The notes under the pieces are model-generated. The model made no database searches, was not told where the DNA came from, and worked only from the letters and a program-made list of their open reading frames with translations. 64,000 nt of DNA from JARYGU01 sp033795365 (GTDB lineage: Bacteria > Pseudomonadota > Alphaproteobacteria > Rhizobiales > Rhizobiaceae). Location: assembly GCA_033795365.1 (NCBI GenBank), contig JARYGU010000005.1, positions 1 through 64,000 on the forward strand. Direction: 5' to 3'. Below are positions 54,184 to 63,101 of the stretch, in pieces. The number at the start of each line of letters is the position of its first letter. The first letter of the stretch is position 1. The position numbers were made by a program, and so were the translations under genes.

Positions 54184-55860
54184 TCAGGCAGCCTGATCGA
54201 CAGCCCACTTGCGCAGGATTTTCGCGGCGCGCTCCTCACTGATCTCGACCATGCGCGAGAGGCGCCGCTCCGGTCCTTCCTTGACGCGCCGGTTGAAGTC
54301 GCCGCCGTCGCCGGCGCTCAGCAGGTCGTCGGTGCTGTCGAAGCCGAAATCCGCACCGAAGCCGTCCATGAGCGTGGCCCCCGGGCCGCCCACTGCGCCG
54401 GCCGGCGAGAAGTCGGGCAGCTCCAGGCCGGTCGCATCGCTTTCGAGTGCCGCGCCGGACGTGCCGTTGATCGAACGCACGGCCGGGCGGAGACCGAACC
54501 ATACCACCAGGAAGGCAACGGCGACGAAGGCGAGCGCATTGATGATGCTGCCGAGATTGCGATTCAGCGTTTCGAGGATGCCCGGCCCCGGCACTGCTTC
54601 GTCGAGGAGCTGGTTGTCGAGGAAATTCATCGCCGTCACGGTGATGATATCGCCGCGTTCCGGATTGAGGCCGGCCGCAGAGGCTACGATCTTCTGCATC
54701 TCGGCCAGATAGGCGTCTATCCTTGCCTGGTCGGCGGGCTCTCCGACCATGGCGGAGACGCGGCCGCTGTTGACGACCACGGCAACGGACAGCTTCTCGA
54801 CCTTGTAGCCGTTGCGGGCCGTGGCCACGGTCCTGCTGTTGATCTCGTAATTGGTCTGCTCCTCGCGCTTGTCCGCCTCGTCGCTGGACTGCGGGCCGAC
54901 ACCGCCCTCCGGGCCGCCCTGCGGAATATTCTGCTCGACGGTCGCCGGCCTCTGAAGCTGCTGCTGGTTGGATTTCTGGCTTTCACGCGTCACGCGGACG
55001 GACCGCTCCACCCGCGATTCCGGGTCGTAGACGACCTCCTGTATCTGCTGGGAATCCGTATTCAGCGTCGCCATGACGCTGGCGCGGAAATTGTCCATGC
55101 CGAGGAACGGCGCGAGCGCCTTTTCGATATTGCCTTCGACCTCGCTCTGCACGGACTGCACGATGTTGAGCGAGCGGCTGAAATTGCTGTTTGCGGCATC
55201 GTCGCCGGAAGCGAGCAGCTGCCCGGCGGAATCGAGGATGGTGACGTCGTCCACGTTCAGGGCCGGCACCGATGCCGCGACGAGATGGCGGATCGAGGCG
55301 GCAGCCTTGCGTCCCGCCGTGGCGCTCGCGCGGATCATGACGGAGGCGGTGGGCGGCTGATCGGCTTTGCGGAAATTACCGCGTTCAGGCATGACGATGT
55401 GCACGCGGGCGGCCGCGATGCCGTCGATCTGCTGGATCGTCCTTGCGATCTCCCCTTCGAGGGCGCGAACGCGCGTGACCTCCTGCATGAAGGAGGTCAG
55501 GCCGAGCGAGCCGACATTGTCGAACAGCTCGTATCCGGAATTGGAGCTTGCGGGCAGCCCGCGCTCGGCAAGATAGAGGCGGGCCTTGCCGGTCTGGCCG
55601 ACCGGAACCTGTATGCTCGAACCGTCCGTTCCGGTGGAAAAGTCGATCTTGGCTTCGGCGAGCGCGATGCTGACCTGGTTGAGGTCGGACGTGTCGAGGC
55701 CGACGTAAAGGGTCTCGTAGGCCGGCTTGTTCACGAAGAAGGCGGCGGCAAGCACCAGCCCAAGCGATACGACGCCGACGCCGGCGAGCATTGCGAGTTT
55801 CGCCTGCCCCAAGGACGCCAGGTTCTTAAAGACATTCGTAAATTGATCCAACAGATTCAT
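54184..55860 (-). CDS. fliF: MS-ring protein FliF
   Basis: A 558-residue MS-ring subunit. It starts MNLLDQFTNVFKNLASLGQA at 55860 and has two membrane helices, near residues 22-44 (LAMLAGVGVVSLGLVLAAAF) and near 440-460 (IINALAFVAVAFLVVWFGLR). The secretin-like ring domain has YELFDNVGSLGLTSFMQEVT and GEIARTIQQIDGIAAARVHI. The cytoplasmic C-terminal FliG-binding end is VEISEERAAKILRKWAVDQA. Upstream 255 bp separate it from cheT, with a terminator between. Confidence 0.96.
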   Translation of the reverse strand: MNLLDQFTNVFKNLASLGQAKLAMLAGVGVVSLGLVLAAAFFVNKPAYETLYVGLDTSDLNQVSIALAEAKIDFSTGTDGSSIQVPVGQTGKARLYLAERGLPASSNSGYELFDNVGSLGLTSFMQEVTRVRALEGEIARTIQQIDGIAAARVHIVMPERGNFRKADQPPTASVMIRASATAGRKAAASIRHLVAASVPALNVDDVTILDSAGQLLASGDDAANSNFSRSLNIVQSVQSEVEGNIEKALAPFLGMDNFRASVMATLNTDSQQIQEVVYDPESRVERSVRVTRESQKSNQQQLQRPATVEQNIPQGGPEGGVGPQSSDEADKREEQTNYEINSRTVATARNGYKVEKLSVAVVVNSGRVSAMVGEPADQARIDAYLAEMQKIVASAAGLNPERGDIITVTAMNFLDNQLLDEAVPGPGILETLNRNLGSIINALAFVAVAFLVVWFGLRPAVRSINGTSGAALESDATGLELPDFSPAGAVGGPGATLMDGFGADFGFDSTDDLLSAGDGGDFNRRVKEGPERRLSRMVEISEERAAKILRKWAVDQAA

Positions 55861-56066
55861 TCTGTTCCCGCACGAACCGGCACCTGGCTTCACGGACACA
55901 TCGCCGACGCAACCAGACGCAATTTCAAGATGTCCGGGACGTCGGCGGCAATGACTGCCGTGGCTCCATCAGTCCATGGACTACGCGGATCTGACCAGAC
56001 CCGATGCGGAGACTAGAGGGCGAAACTTGCGCGAACGTTTCGTCGCCAGGGGCGCCTGATATGGAA

Positions 56067-56087
56067 ACGGCGCCGCTCGGGCGCCGT
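56067..56087 (-). terminator. terminator of the che operon
   Basis: An 8-bp GC-rich stem (ACGGCGCC/GGCGCCGT) with a 5-base loop, followed by TTCC on the minus strand, 28 bp after the cheT stop. Likely end of the chemotaxis transcript. Confidence 0.75.
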
Positions 56088-56115
56088 CGTTTGCGGTCCG
56101 ATTGCCCAGCGCCGC

Positions 56116-56508
56116 TCAGAAGGCTTCGAAGTCGCCTGCCGCGCGGTTGATCGGCTGCGAATGGCCGTGGCGCAGCATGCCTCGCCCAAGCGCCTTCTGC
56201 ATGTCGGCAAGCTTGACGAGGTTGAGCGCGGTCGTCACGTCGACGAGGCAGGTCTCGGGAATGCTTGCGGTGATCGTGTCGATGAATTCCGCAAGCCCCC
56301 TCGTCTTCTGGACCGCAAGATCGATGCCCTGCAGAAGCATCATCCGCTCCGCGGGATCGGGGAAGCTGCCTTCGTTCGCGCCGCTGAACTGGGGTTCGAT
56401 GCGCTCGATCAAATAGGCGACATCGTGGAGCTCCGACACGATTCGCATCAACACATCGGGAAGCGCTTCCTCCGTAACGGACGCTTCACTTGCATGCTCG
56501 GCCTGCAT
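56116..56508 (-). CDS. cheT: chemotaxis operon protein CheT
   Basis: A 130-residue helical, acidic protein at the end of the che operon, equal in place to CheT of S. meliloti. It starts MQAEHASEASVTEEALPDVL at 56508. It has helices typical of a small four-helix protein (MRIVSELHDVAYLIERIEPQ; ALNLVKLADMQKALGRGMLR), recalling CheZ-like or phosphatase-helper folds, but no catalytic motif can be named. It lies 106 bp after cheD. Confidence 0.78.
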   Translation of the reverse strand: MQAEHASEASVTEEALPDVLMRIVSELHDVAYLIERIEPQFSGANEGSFPDPAERMMLLQGIDLAVQKTRGLAEFIDTITASIPETCLVDVTTALNLVKLADMQKALGRGMLRHGHSQPINRAAGDFEAF

Positions 56509-56614
56509 GGTACCCTCACTATTGGCACAGTCTCCACGTCCGGTCTCCGAACGACAGTCTCTGCTATTTCCCTGAAAGCATCTTTTCGATGGAGCCGCCG
56601 ACATCGCGGTCCGT

Positions 56615-57169
56615 TTAGAAAAACTCTATCGTGTTCTCCGCCGGCTTGACGACCGGTACGGGGCGCTGCTCCATGGCCACGGTTCTCTGCGTCTCGACCC
56701 CGGTCAGCGCATATTGGCGCGCGCGCCCAGAGGAAGGCCAGTATTCAAGCTTGCGGCCGTGCTCTCCGCCAGTGCTTTCGCTAATGATCCGGATGCCTTC
56801 GTCCGTCAGGAACTGGCGCGCGAACTGGGCGTTCTGCTCGCCGACATTGGAGAAGCGGGCGATCGTGCGCGCGCCGCCGAAAATCTTCGCCTCCAGCCGG
56901 TCGCGCCGCGCGCCCTGCTTGAGAAGGCCGTTGATCAGAAGCTCCATCAGGTGGACGCCGTACCGGGTGGCATCGCCTCCGGAAGCCAGCGCGTCGACCG
57001 ATCCCGGCAGAAGGAAATGGTTCATCCCTCCGACGCCGATCACCGGGTCGCGCATGCACGCCGCGACACAGGAGCCGAGAATCGTGGTCAGGACCACGTC
57101 CGGATCGCTCATGACCTTGTATTCGCCCTGTATCACATGGACGCGGCGCGTCCCGGCCTCAACCATCAT
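56615..57169 (-). CDS. cheD: receptor glutamine deamidase CheD
   Basis: A 184-residue CheD. The catalytic Cys and His are in LTTILGSCVAACMRDPVIGV and GGMNHFLLPG, and KIFGGARTI is the other family motif. It deamidates glutamines in receptors, adjusting sensitivity. It overlaps cheY2 by 4 bp. Confidence 0.95.
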   Translation of the reverse strand: MMVEAGTRRVHVIQGEYKVMSDPDVVLTTILGSCVAACMRDPVIGVGGMNHFLLPGSVDALASGGDATRYGVHLMELLINGLLKQGARRDRLEAKIFGGARTIARFSNVGEQNAQFARQFLTDEGIRIISESTGGEHGRKLEYWPSSGRARQYALTGVETQRTVAMEQRPVPVVKPAENTIEFF

Positions 57170-57555
57170 TTCAAGGCCCCGAACACGGCTTCGATCGCCG
57201 CCTTCATCTTTTCAATCGTGAAGGGTTTGGCGAGCACGTTGTTCGCACCCAGCGCCGCCGCCTTCTGCACGAGCGCGCGGTCGCCCTGCGCCGTCAGGAT
57301 GATGAAGGCCGCCTTCTTCGTCACCGGATTGGTCCGCACGGCCTGAAGAAAATTCAGCCCGTCCATCTTCGGCATGTTGAAGTCCGAGATCACCAGATGA
57401 TGCGGCTGCTCGGTCATGATCTTCATGCCTTGCTCGCCGTCGCCGGCCGCCGTTATCTGCTTGAAACCCAGCTGTTGAAGGGCATCGCCCAGCAGCAGCC
57501 TGCTCGTCACCTGATCGTCGACGATGAGCACTTTTATCTTTTCAGCGAGAGACAT
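57166..57555 (-). CDS. cheY2: response regulator CheY2
   Basis: A 129-residue single-domain receiver with acidic pocket D13/D14, phosphoacceptor D58 (ISDFNMPKMDGL) and a lysine in VLAKPFT. By position it is CheY2, the main regulator that acts on the motor in S. meliloti, slowing rotation when phosphorylated. It overlaps the cheB stop by one base (TAATG). Confidence 0.95.
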   Translation of the reverse strand: MSLAEKIKVLIVDDQVTSRLLLGDALQQLGFKQITAAGDGEQGMKIMTEQPHHLVISDFNMPKMDGLNFLQAVRTNPVTKKAAFIILTAQGDRALVQKAAALGANNVLAKPFTIEKMKAAIEAVFGALK

Positions 57556-58601
57556 TATTCGCTTCCTTCTCTACGGGCCGCAGTGAGCTTCAGGATTTCT
57601 TCTCCTATGGACGAAAGCGGAAACTGGTGTTCCACCGCACCCAATTCGAAAGCCACCCTCGGCATTCCATAAACAACACAGGTCTTTTCGTTCTGGCCGA
57701 TGGTCCTGGCACCGGCGTGACGCATCTTCAGGAGGCCGGCAGCGCCGTCACGTCCCATTCCGGTCAGGATGACGCCGACCGCGCTGCGGCCGGCGAGCTC
57801 CGCGACCGAATCGAACAGCACGTCGACCGAAGGACGATGCCCATTGACGGGGTCGCGCTCGACAAGCCGGCAGCAAGGCGCGGAGTGGTTCGACACCAGG
57901 AGATGCCGCTCGCCTCCCGGCGCAAGATAGATCTTGCCGATTTCGAGCCGGGCGCCGTCGGTGGCTTCCTCGACCACCGGTGCGCACAGACGGTCGAGGC
58001 GAGCGGCGAAGCTCTTGGTGAAGGTCGGCGGCATGTGCTGCGTAATCACCGTCGGGGGGCAATTGACCGGAAATTTCTGCAGAACGGTGATGAGCGCTTC
58101 GACACCGCCCGTAGAAGCCCCAACCGCCACGATCTTGCGCCCGGCGCGATAGTCGGCAACGGCGCTCGTCGGCGTGGAGACGGCGGCCGGCGCGAGAGAG
58201 TGATGGCGCTGCGACCGTGCGGCGGCCTTCACCTTCTCCGCCAGATCGCCGAAAGGCCGTGCATCGCCCGGCTGAGGCTTGCCGACGCAATCGAAGGCGC
58301 CGATCTCGAGTGCCGCCAGCGTCGCTTCCGCGCCGCGATGGGTCAGCGTCGAGACCATGATCACCGGCATCGGCCTCAGCCGCATGATCTTGTCGAGGAA
58401 TTCCAGGCCGTTCATCTCCGGCATCTCGATGTCGAGGGTGACGACATCGGGATTGAGCTGCTTGATCGCATTGCGCGCCTGCATCGCATCGCCTGCCTGG
58501 CCGACGACCTCGACATGCGGGTCGGCGCTGAGCACGGCCGTTATCAGGCCGCGCATGGTGGGCGAGTCGTCAACCACGAGAACGCGGGCAGGTGCGGTCA
58601 T
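57555..58601 (-). CDS. cheB: receptor methylesterase CheB
   Basis: A 348-residue two-domain enzyme. Receiver domain with phosphoacceptor D57 (VVTLDIEMPEMNGLEF), a linker near residue 140-155, then the methylesterase domain with the catalytic Ser in VAVGASTGGVEALI, His in TQHMPPTFT and Asp in TGMGRDGAAGL. It resets receptor methylation. The start at 58601 overlaps cheR (ATGA); the frame is open upstream inside cheR. Confidence 0.96.
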   Translation of the reverse strand: MTAPARVLVVDDSPTMRGLITAVLSADPHVEVVGQAGDAMQARNAIKQLNPDVVTLDIEMPEMNGLEFLDKIMRLRPMPVIMVSTLTHRGAEATLAALEIGAFDCVGKPQPGDARPFGDLAEKVKAAARSQRHHSLAPAAVSTPTSAVADYRAGRKIVAVGASTGGVEALITVLQKFPVNCPPTVITQHMPPTFTKSFAARLDRLCAPVVEEATDGARLEIGKIYLAPGGERHLLVSNHSAPCCRLVERDPVNGHRPSVDVLFDSVAELAGRSAVGVILTGMGRDGAAGLLKMRHAGARTIGQNEKTCVVYGMPRVAFELGAVEHQFPLSSIGEEILKLTAARREGSE

Positions 58602-59506
58602 ACGCGTCTTCCCTGGTTCTTGCCGGCATAGCGATAGGTCGTGATGCCTATATTGTCGAACGCGGCTTTCGCCTCTCCCGACACGCGTTCGGAATGGCCG
58701 ATATAGAGATGACCGTTTTCGGCAAGCACGCCCGCGAAGCGCGACCAGATCTTCATCTGGGTGGGCTCGTCGAAATAGATGACGACGTTGCGGCAGAAAA
58801 TAACGTCGAACGGCCCCTTGAAGGGCCATTGCGCCATCAGATTGAGCTCGTTGAAGGTGATGAGCTTCTTGACGCGTTCCTCGATCTGCCACTTCTGGCG
58901 CCCGTCGATCTCGACCTCGCGGAAGAACTGCTTGCGCATGGCCGGGCTGACGGTTTCCAGCGCGGTCGCGTCATAGGCGCCGGCGCGCGCGAGCGCCAGT
59001 ATCTTCGGATCGATATCGGTCGCAAGGATGCGGAAATCGTAATCCGCGACGTTCGGCATCAGCGACAGGACCGTCAGGGCGATCGAATAGGGCTCCTGCC
59101 CGTCGGAACAGGCCGCCGACCAGATGCGCACCCGGCCGCCGTTTCGTGCGCGGGCGAGAAGTTCCGGCAGGACATCCGTCTTCAGATGCTCGAAATGATG
59201 GTTCTCGCGGAAGAAGCGGGTGAAGTTCGTCGTCAGGTGCGACAGCATTTCCCTGCGCGCGGCGGCTCCTTCCGCAGACGAGACGAGAGCGCAGTATTCC
59301 GGAAAACCCTTCAGGCCGAGATTGCGGATATGCTTCGACAGCCGCGAATAGACCAGCGAGGCCTTGGTTTCGTTCAGATAGATGCCGGCATCCGCATAGA
59401 TCATCGCGGCGATTTCCGAAAGATCGCGGCGCGTCAGCGGATATTCGCCGCTCGCCAGACATTCGTCCGGAGACTGCCTTGCATCTATGGCGTGGGAGAG
59501 GATCAT
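58598..59506 (-). CDS. cheR: receptor methyltransferase CheR
   Basis: A 302-residue methyltransferase that adds methyl groups to receptor glutamates. N-terminal helical domain (LTRRDLSEIAAMIYADAGIY), then SAM site RIWSAACSDGQEPYSIAL and DFRILATDIDPKILALARAG, and FDVIFCRNVVIYFDEPTQ. The start at 59506 overlaps cheW by 4 bp. Confidence 0.96.
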   Translation of the reverse strand: MILSHAIDARQSPDECLASGEYPLTRRDLSEIAAMIYADAGIYLNETKASLVYSRLSKHIRNLGLKGFPEYCALVSSAEGAAARREMLSHLTTNFTRFFRENHHFEHLKTDVLPELLARARNGGRVRIWSAACSDGQEPYSIALTVLSLMPNVADYDFRILATDIDPKILALARAGAYDATALETVSPAMRKQFFREVEIDGRQKWQIEERVKKLITFNELNLMAQWPFKGPFDVIFCRNVVIYFDEPTQMKIWSRFAGVLAENGHLYIGHSERVSGEAKAAFDNIGITTYRYAGKNQGRRV

Positions 59507-59967
59507 GCCGCTTCGCTTTCGGTATGAGGGAACAGCGTATCGAGCTCGATCAGGCAGATCATGCGCTTGTCGATCGCCAAAATACCGCGGGCATAATTCT
59601 TCTCGATGTCGCTGGCGACGTCCGGCGTCGCCTGGATGTTCTCGTCGGTGATCGTCAGGATGTCGGAAACCGCATCCACCAGCAGGCCGACGACCTTCGA
59701 GCCGACTTGCGCGACGATGATGACGTGGCGCACCGTGGGCTCGGACGGCTTCATGCCGAGGCGAAGCGAGAGATCGACGATCGGCAGGACGGCGCCGCGC
59801 AGGTTGATGACGCCCAATACATAATGCGGCGCGTGCGGCATCGGCGTTGCAGGGGTCCATCCACGGATCTCCCGCACCGACATGATATTCACGCAAAATT
59901 CCTGATCACCGATCCGAAAAGCGATCAGCTCCCGGCCATGCGACAGATTTCGAACCGCGTATGTCAT
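59503..59967 (-). CDS. cheW: coupling protein CheW
   Basis: A 154-residue adaptor that links receptors to CheA. Family motifs: LIAFRIGDQEFCVNIMSVRE, VLGVINLRGAVLPIVDLSLR, and VGLLVDAVSDILTITDENI. The ATG at 59967 has AAGGA close upstream, 4 bp after the cheA stop; a TTG at 59988 would overlap cheA. Confidence 0.95.
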   Translation of the reverse strand: MTYAVRNLSHGRELIAFRIGDQEFCVNIMSVREIRGWTPATPMPHAPHYVLGVINLRGAVLPIVDLSLRLGMKPSEPTVRHVIIVAQVGSKVVGLLVDAVSDILTITDENIQATPDVASDIEKNYARGILAIDKRMICLIELDTLFPHTESEAA

Positions 59968-59971
59968 TTCC

Positions 59972-62293
59972 TTATCCGGTTGCTGCAAGCGAGGTTTCTT
60001 GTTTCAGGGACTGGCCGCGGGAAGCCGCAACCACCGCATCCACATCCAGGATCAGGGCCACGCGACCGTCGCCGAGGATGGTGGCGGCGGCGATGCCCGG
60101 CACATGCGTATAGTTCGCCTCCAGGCTCTTGATGACGACCTGACGCTGGCCCTGGATCGCATCGACCATCAGGGCGCGCTGGCCGCCGCCTTCGGACTCC
60201 ACCAGAAGGGCGACCCCTTCGATGGGATTGGCCTGCGTGGCGCGGAAATTGAGGATGCGGCCGACGTCGACCAGCGGGCAGAAGCTGTTGCGGATCGAAA
60301 TCAGCCGTTGCGACGCACCGAAGGAGTGGATCGCAGCCGCTTCCGGCTGCAGGGTCTCCACGATGGCCGTCAGCGGCACGACGAGCGTCTGGCCGGCAAC
60401 CGTCACCACCATGCCGTCGAGGACGGCGAGGGTCAGCGGCAGGCTCATGGTGAAAACCGAACCCTGCCCCGGCTTGGACGAGATGTTGATGCGTCCGCCG
60501 AGCGCCTGGATCGAACGCTTGACCACATCCATGCCGACGCCGCGGCCGGAGATGTCGGAAATCTTGTCGGCGGTCGAAAAGCCGGCATGGAAGATCAGGT
60601 TGTCGATCTCCTCGTCCGAGAGATTCGCATCCGCGGCGATGAGATCGTTGTCGATCGCCTTCTGGCGCACCTTTTCGCGGTTGATGCCCGAGCCGTCGTC
60701 GGCAAGTTCGATGACGATGCGTCCCGAACGGTGCTTCGCCGTCAGGCGGACCGTGCCTTCCGGGTTCTTGCCGAGAGCGATACGTTTTTCCGGCGTTTCG
60801 AGACCGTGATCCACGGCATTGCGGATCATATGCGTCAAAGGTTCTGCAAGCTTGTCGATGACGGTCTTGTCGACTTCGGTATTCTCACCCTCGGTGACGA
60901 GGCGCACGGACTTGCCGGTGATGTCGGCGATCTCGCGGACTATGCGGGACATGCGCTGGAAGACGGGCTTCACCGGCTGGGCGCGGATCGCCATAACGCT
61001 GTCCTGGATCTCCCGCGTCAGTTGCTGGAGCTCCTCGAGACCCATGTTGATCGAGGAAACGCCGTTCGAGTCGTTCTCGACCACGCTCTGGGAAAGCATC
61101 GCCTGATTGATGACCAGCTCGCCGACGAGATTGATGAGCCGATCGACGCGGTCCAGGTCGACACGGATCGTCGGCGCAGCTGCCGCGGCAGCCTGGCTGC
61201 TGTTCTGCGCGGCGGCGGCAGCGGCAGCGGATGCGCGCTCGGCCTTTGCCCGCTCGGCCGCCGCCTGATTGGCATTGCCTGCCATCTGCACGACATTGCT
61301 CGCCGTATCGGCAGCTGCGACGGCTGCAACGATCTCCGCCCCTGCGGCCGTGAGCCGTTCCTCCTCCTCGACGACGCCGATCGGCGCATCGGGCTCGTCA
61401 TCCAGGATGGAGAGATCGAAGGGTACGGGCTGCATCGGCAGCTCGTCCTCGCCGGAGACCTCCGCTTCGTCCTCGACGGTGCGGATTTCGAGATCGCAAT
61501 CCCATTCGGCAAATTCGAAGACCGAACGGACCCCGTCCTCGCCCCTTTCCGTCTTTACGGAGATCTTCCAGGAGAAATAGGCTTCCTCCGGGTTCATCTC
61601 GTCGAGAGAGGGAAGGCTTTCCATGTCGCAGTGGACGCTCATCTCGCCGAGACGGGAGAGATCGCGCAGAAGCAGCGCCGCCTCGTTTCCTTTGGCATAA
61701 AGGTCGCGCTTGGGACGGAAAAGCACCTCGCAGGCCGCAACGTAAGGACCGACCGGCTTTTCCTCCGGTTCGAAATCATCGAAGGAGAAGGGAATCGGCT
61801 GGAAGCCTTCCTCCGTTGCCGCCGGCGGGGCTGCGGGCGCCGGAGCTTCTGCCTTGGGAGCCGGCGGGGCGGGCTTCGCAACGGGCGCTTCGGCGATTGC
61901 GGCGGGCATTTCGCCGTTGGCGAGCGCTTCGAGCTCGCGGATGAGGGCCTTGCTGCGCGCCTCGTCGACGCTTCCGCCATCGCGAGCGGCATTCGTCAAG
62001 TCCGCCAGAACGTCCGCCGACTTCAGCATCACCTTGAGAACGTCCTGATTGGGGTCCAGCCTGTTGGATCGAACGCAATCGAGCGTCGTCTCGAATACAT
62101 GCGCGAAGGAGACGAGATCATCGAGGCCGAAGGCGCCTGCGCCACCCTTGATCGAGTGCACGGCGCGAAACACGGCATTGACCGTTTCCGGATCGCGATC
62201 CCCGTCGTTCAGCTTCAGGAGACCCGATTCCAGTTCGGCGAGCTGTTCCTCGCACTCCTGAAAGAAGATCTCCTTGATTTCGTTCATATCCAT
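59972..62293 (-). CDS. cheA: chemotaxis histidine kinase CheA
   Basis: A 773-residue kinase with phosphotransfer domain P1 (H46 in VFRAVHSIKGGAGAFG), an Ala/Pro-rich linker, a P2-like CheY-binding domain around residues 175-270, a second linker rich in Ala (about 320-365), then P3 dimerisation, P4 ATPase (NAVDHGLE, DDGSGIN, GRGVGMDVV) and P5 CheW-like domains. It phosphorylates both CheY proteins and CheB. Two close ATGs (62293, 62287) could start it. Confidence 0.97.
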   Translation of the reverse strand: MDMNEIKEIFFQECEEQLAELESGLLKLNDGDRDPETVNAVFRAVHSIKGGAGAFGLDDLVSFAHVFETTLDCVRSNRLDPNQDVLKVMLKSADVLADLTNAARDGGSVDEARSKALIRELEALANGEMPAAIAEAPVAKPAPPAPKAEAPAPAAPPAATEEGFQPIPFSFDDFEPEEKPVGPYVAACEVLFRPKRDLYAKGNEAALLLRDLSRLGEMSVHCDMESLPSLDEMNPEEAYFSWKISVKTERGEDGVRSVFEFAEWDCDLEIRTVEDEAEVSGEDELPMQPVPFDLSILDDEPDAPIGVVEEEERLTAAGAEIVAAVAAADTASNVVQMAGNANQAAAERAKAERASAAAAAAAQNSSQAAAAAAPTIRVDLDRVDRLINLVGELVINQAMLSQSVVENDSNGVSSINMGLEELQQLTREIQDSVMAIRAQPVKPVFQRMSRIVREIADITGKSVRLVTEGENTEVDKTVIDKLAEPLTHMIRNAVDHGLETPEKRIALGKNPEGTVRLTAKHRSGRIVIELADDGSGINREKVRQKAIDNDLIAADANLSDEEIDNLIFHAGFSTADKISDISGRGVGMDVVKRSIQALGGRINISSKPGQGSVFTMSLPLTLAVLDGMVVTVAGQTLVVPLTAIVETLQPEAAAIHSFGASQRLISIRNSFCPLVDVGRILNFRATQANPIEGVALLVESEGGGQRALMVDAIQGQRQVVIKSLEANYTHVPGIAAATILGDGRVALILDVDAVVAASRGQSLKQETSLAATG

Positions 62294-62309
62294 CTGGAAG
62301 ATCCCGGCT

Positions 62310-62675
62310 TTAGGCGGTTACACGCTCGATTGCATCGATCAGCTTGGTCGGATCGAACGGTTTCACGATCCAGCCGGTGGCGCCGGCCTGGCGGGCGCGG
62401 TTCTTCTTTTCCGCATCGCTTTCGGTGGTCAGGACCAGGATCGGGATCGCGCGGAACTTCTCCGTGCGGCGCACCCCCTCGATGAAGCCGAAGCCGTCGA
62501 GGCGCGGCATGTTGATGTCCGTGACGATGACGTCGGGGTTGGCTTCTTCCAGAACCTCGAGGCCTTCCACGCCGTCCTCGGCCTGGATGGTTTCGAAGCC
62601 CGCATTGTTGAGCGTTACCAGAAGCATGTTGCGGATGGTCCGTGAATCATCCACCGTCAGTACCTTCTTCTTCAT
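62310..62675 (-). CDS. cheY1: response regulator CheY1
   Basis: A 121-residue receiver with D9/D10, phosphoacceptor D53 (VIVTDINMPRLDGFGF) and lysine in WIVKPFDP. By order it is CheY1, which in S. meliloti acts as a phosphate sink that drains CheY2-P back through CheA, replacing CheZ. It lies 2 bp after cheS and 16 bp before cheA. Confidence 0.95.
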   Translation of the reverse strand: MKKKVLTVDDSRTIRNMLLVTLNNAGFETIQAEDGVEGLEVLEEANPDVIVTDINMPRLDGFGFIEGVRRTEKFRAIPILVLTTESDAEKKNRARQAGATGWIVKPFDPTKLIDAIERVTA

Positions 62676-62677
62676 TT

Positions 62678-62971
62678 CTAAATCTCCTTCGCCAGCAAGT
62701 GATCAATGTTCACGCCGATAAGCTGCATGGTCTTCATGAAAACGTCGGATGTCTTGCCGAAGCTGAAGGAGAGCTTGTCCTCCTCCCAGGTCCTCGCTGC
62801 GGCCATCAGCACCTGGGCGCAAAGCGCGCCGATGCGCTCGACGGCGGACGCGTCGATGACCAGATTGCTGCCCTTCAGCTCAAGGAGCTGCCGGTGAAGC
62901 GCGGTCGCCTCGTTGAGGTCCAGCACCGGTGCAAGGCTGAGACTTTTCTGTGCGGTCTTTCTGCTCGCCAT
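62678..62971 (-). CDS. cheS: STAS-domain chemotaxis protein CheS
   Basis: A 97-residue single STAS domain: PVLDLNEATALHRQLLELKG, NLVIDASAVERIGALCAQVL. The length equals that of S. meliloti CheS, which binds CheA and speeds loss of phosphate from CheY1. The phosphorylatable residue of anti-sigma antagonists appears here as S43 or nearby, in DASAVERIG. It lies between the receptor gene and cheY1. Confidence 0.88.
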   Translation of the reverse strand: MASRKTAQKSLSLAPVLDLNEATALHRQLLELKGSNLVIDASAVERIGALCAQVLMAAARTWEEDKLSFSFGKTSDVFMKTMQLIGVNIDHLLAKEI

Positions 62972-63101
62972 TTACGTCGTTTCCCGTCTCTGTCTGTCGG
63001 CATTCATTGGCTGTGATCGCGGTATCAGCGGCAGGAGATCGCCGCCGGAGCGGCCGCTGCGGCCGGTGGAAAACCAATGCCTGGGTTGATGCGTGGCCAT
63101 G

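Noticed and set aside
59999..62485. 828-codon plus-strand frame opposite cheA
   Set aside because: Same cause; cheA is complete on the other strand with all its domains.
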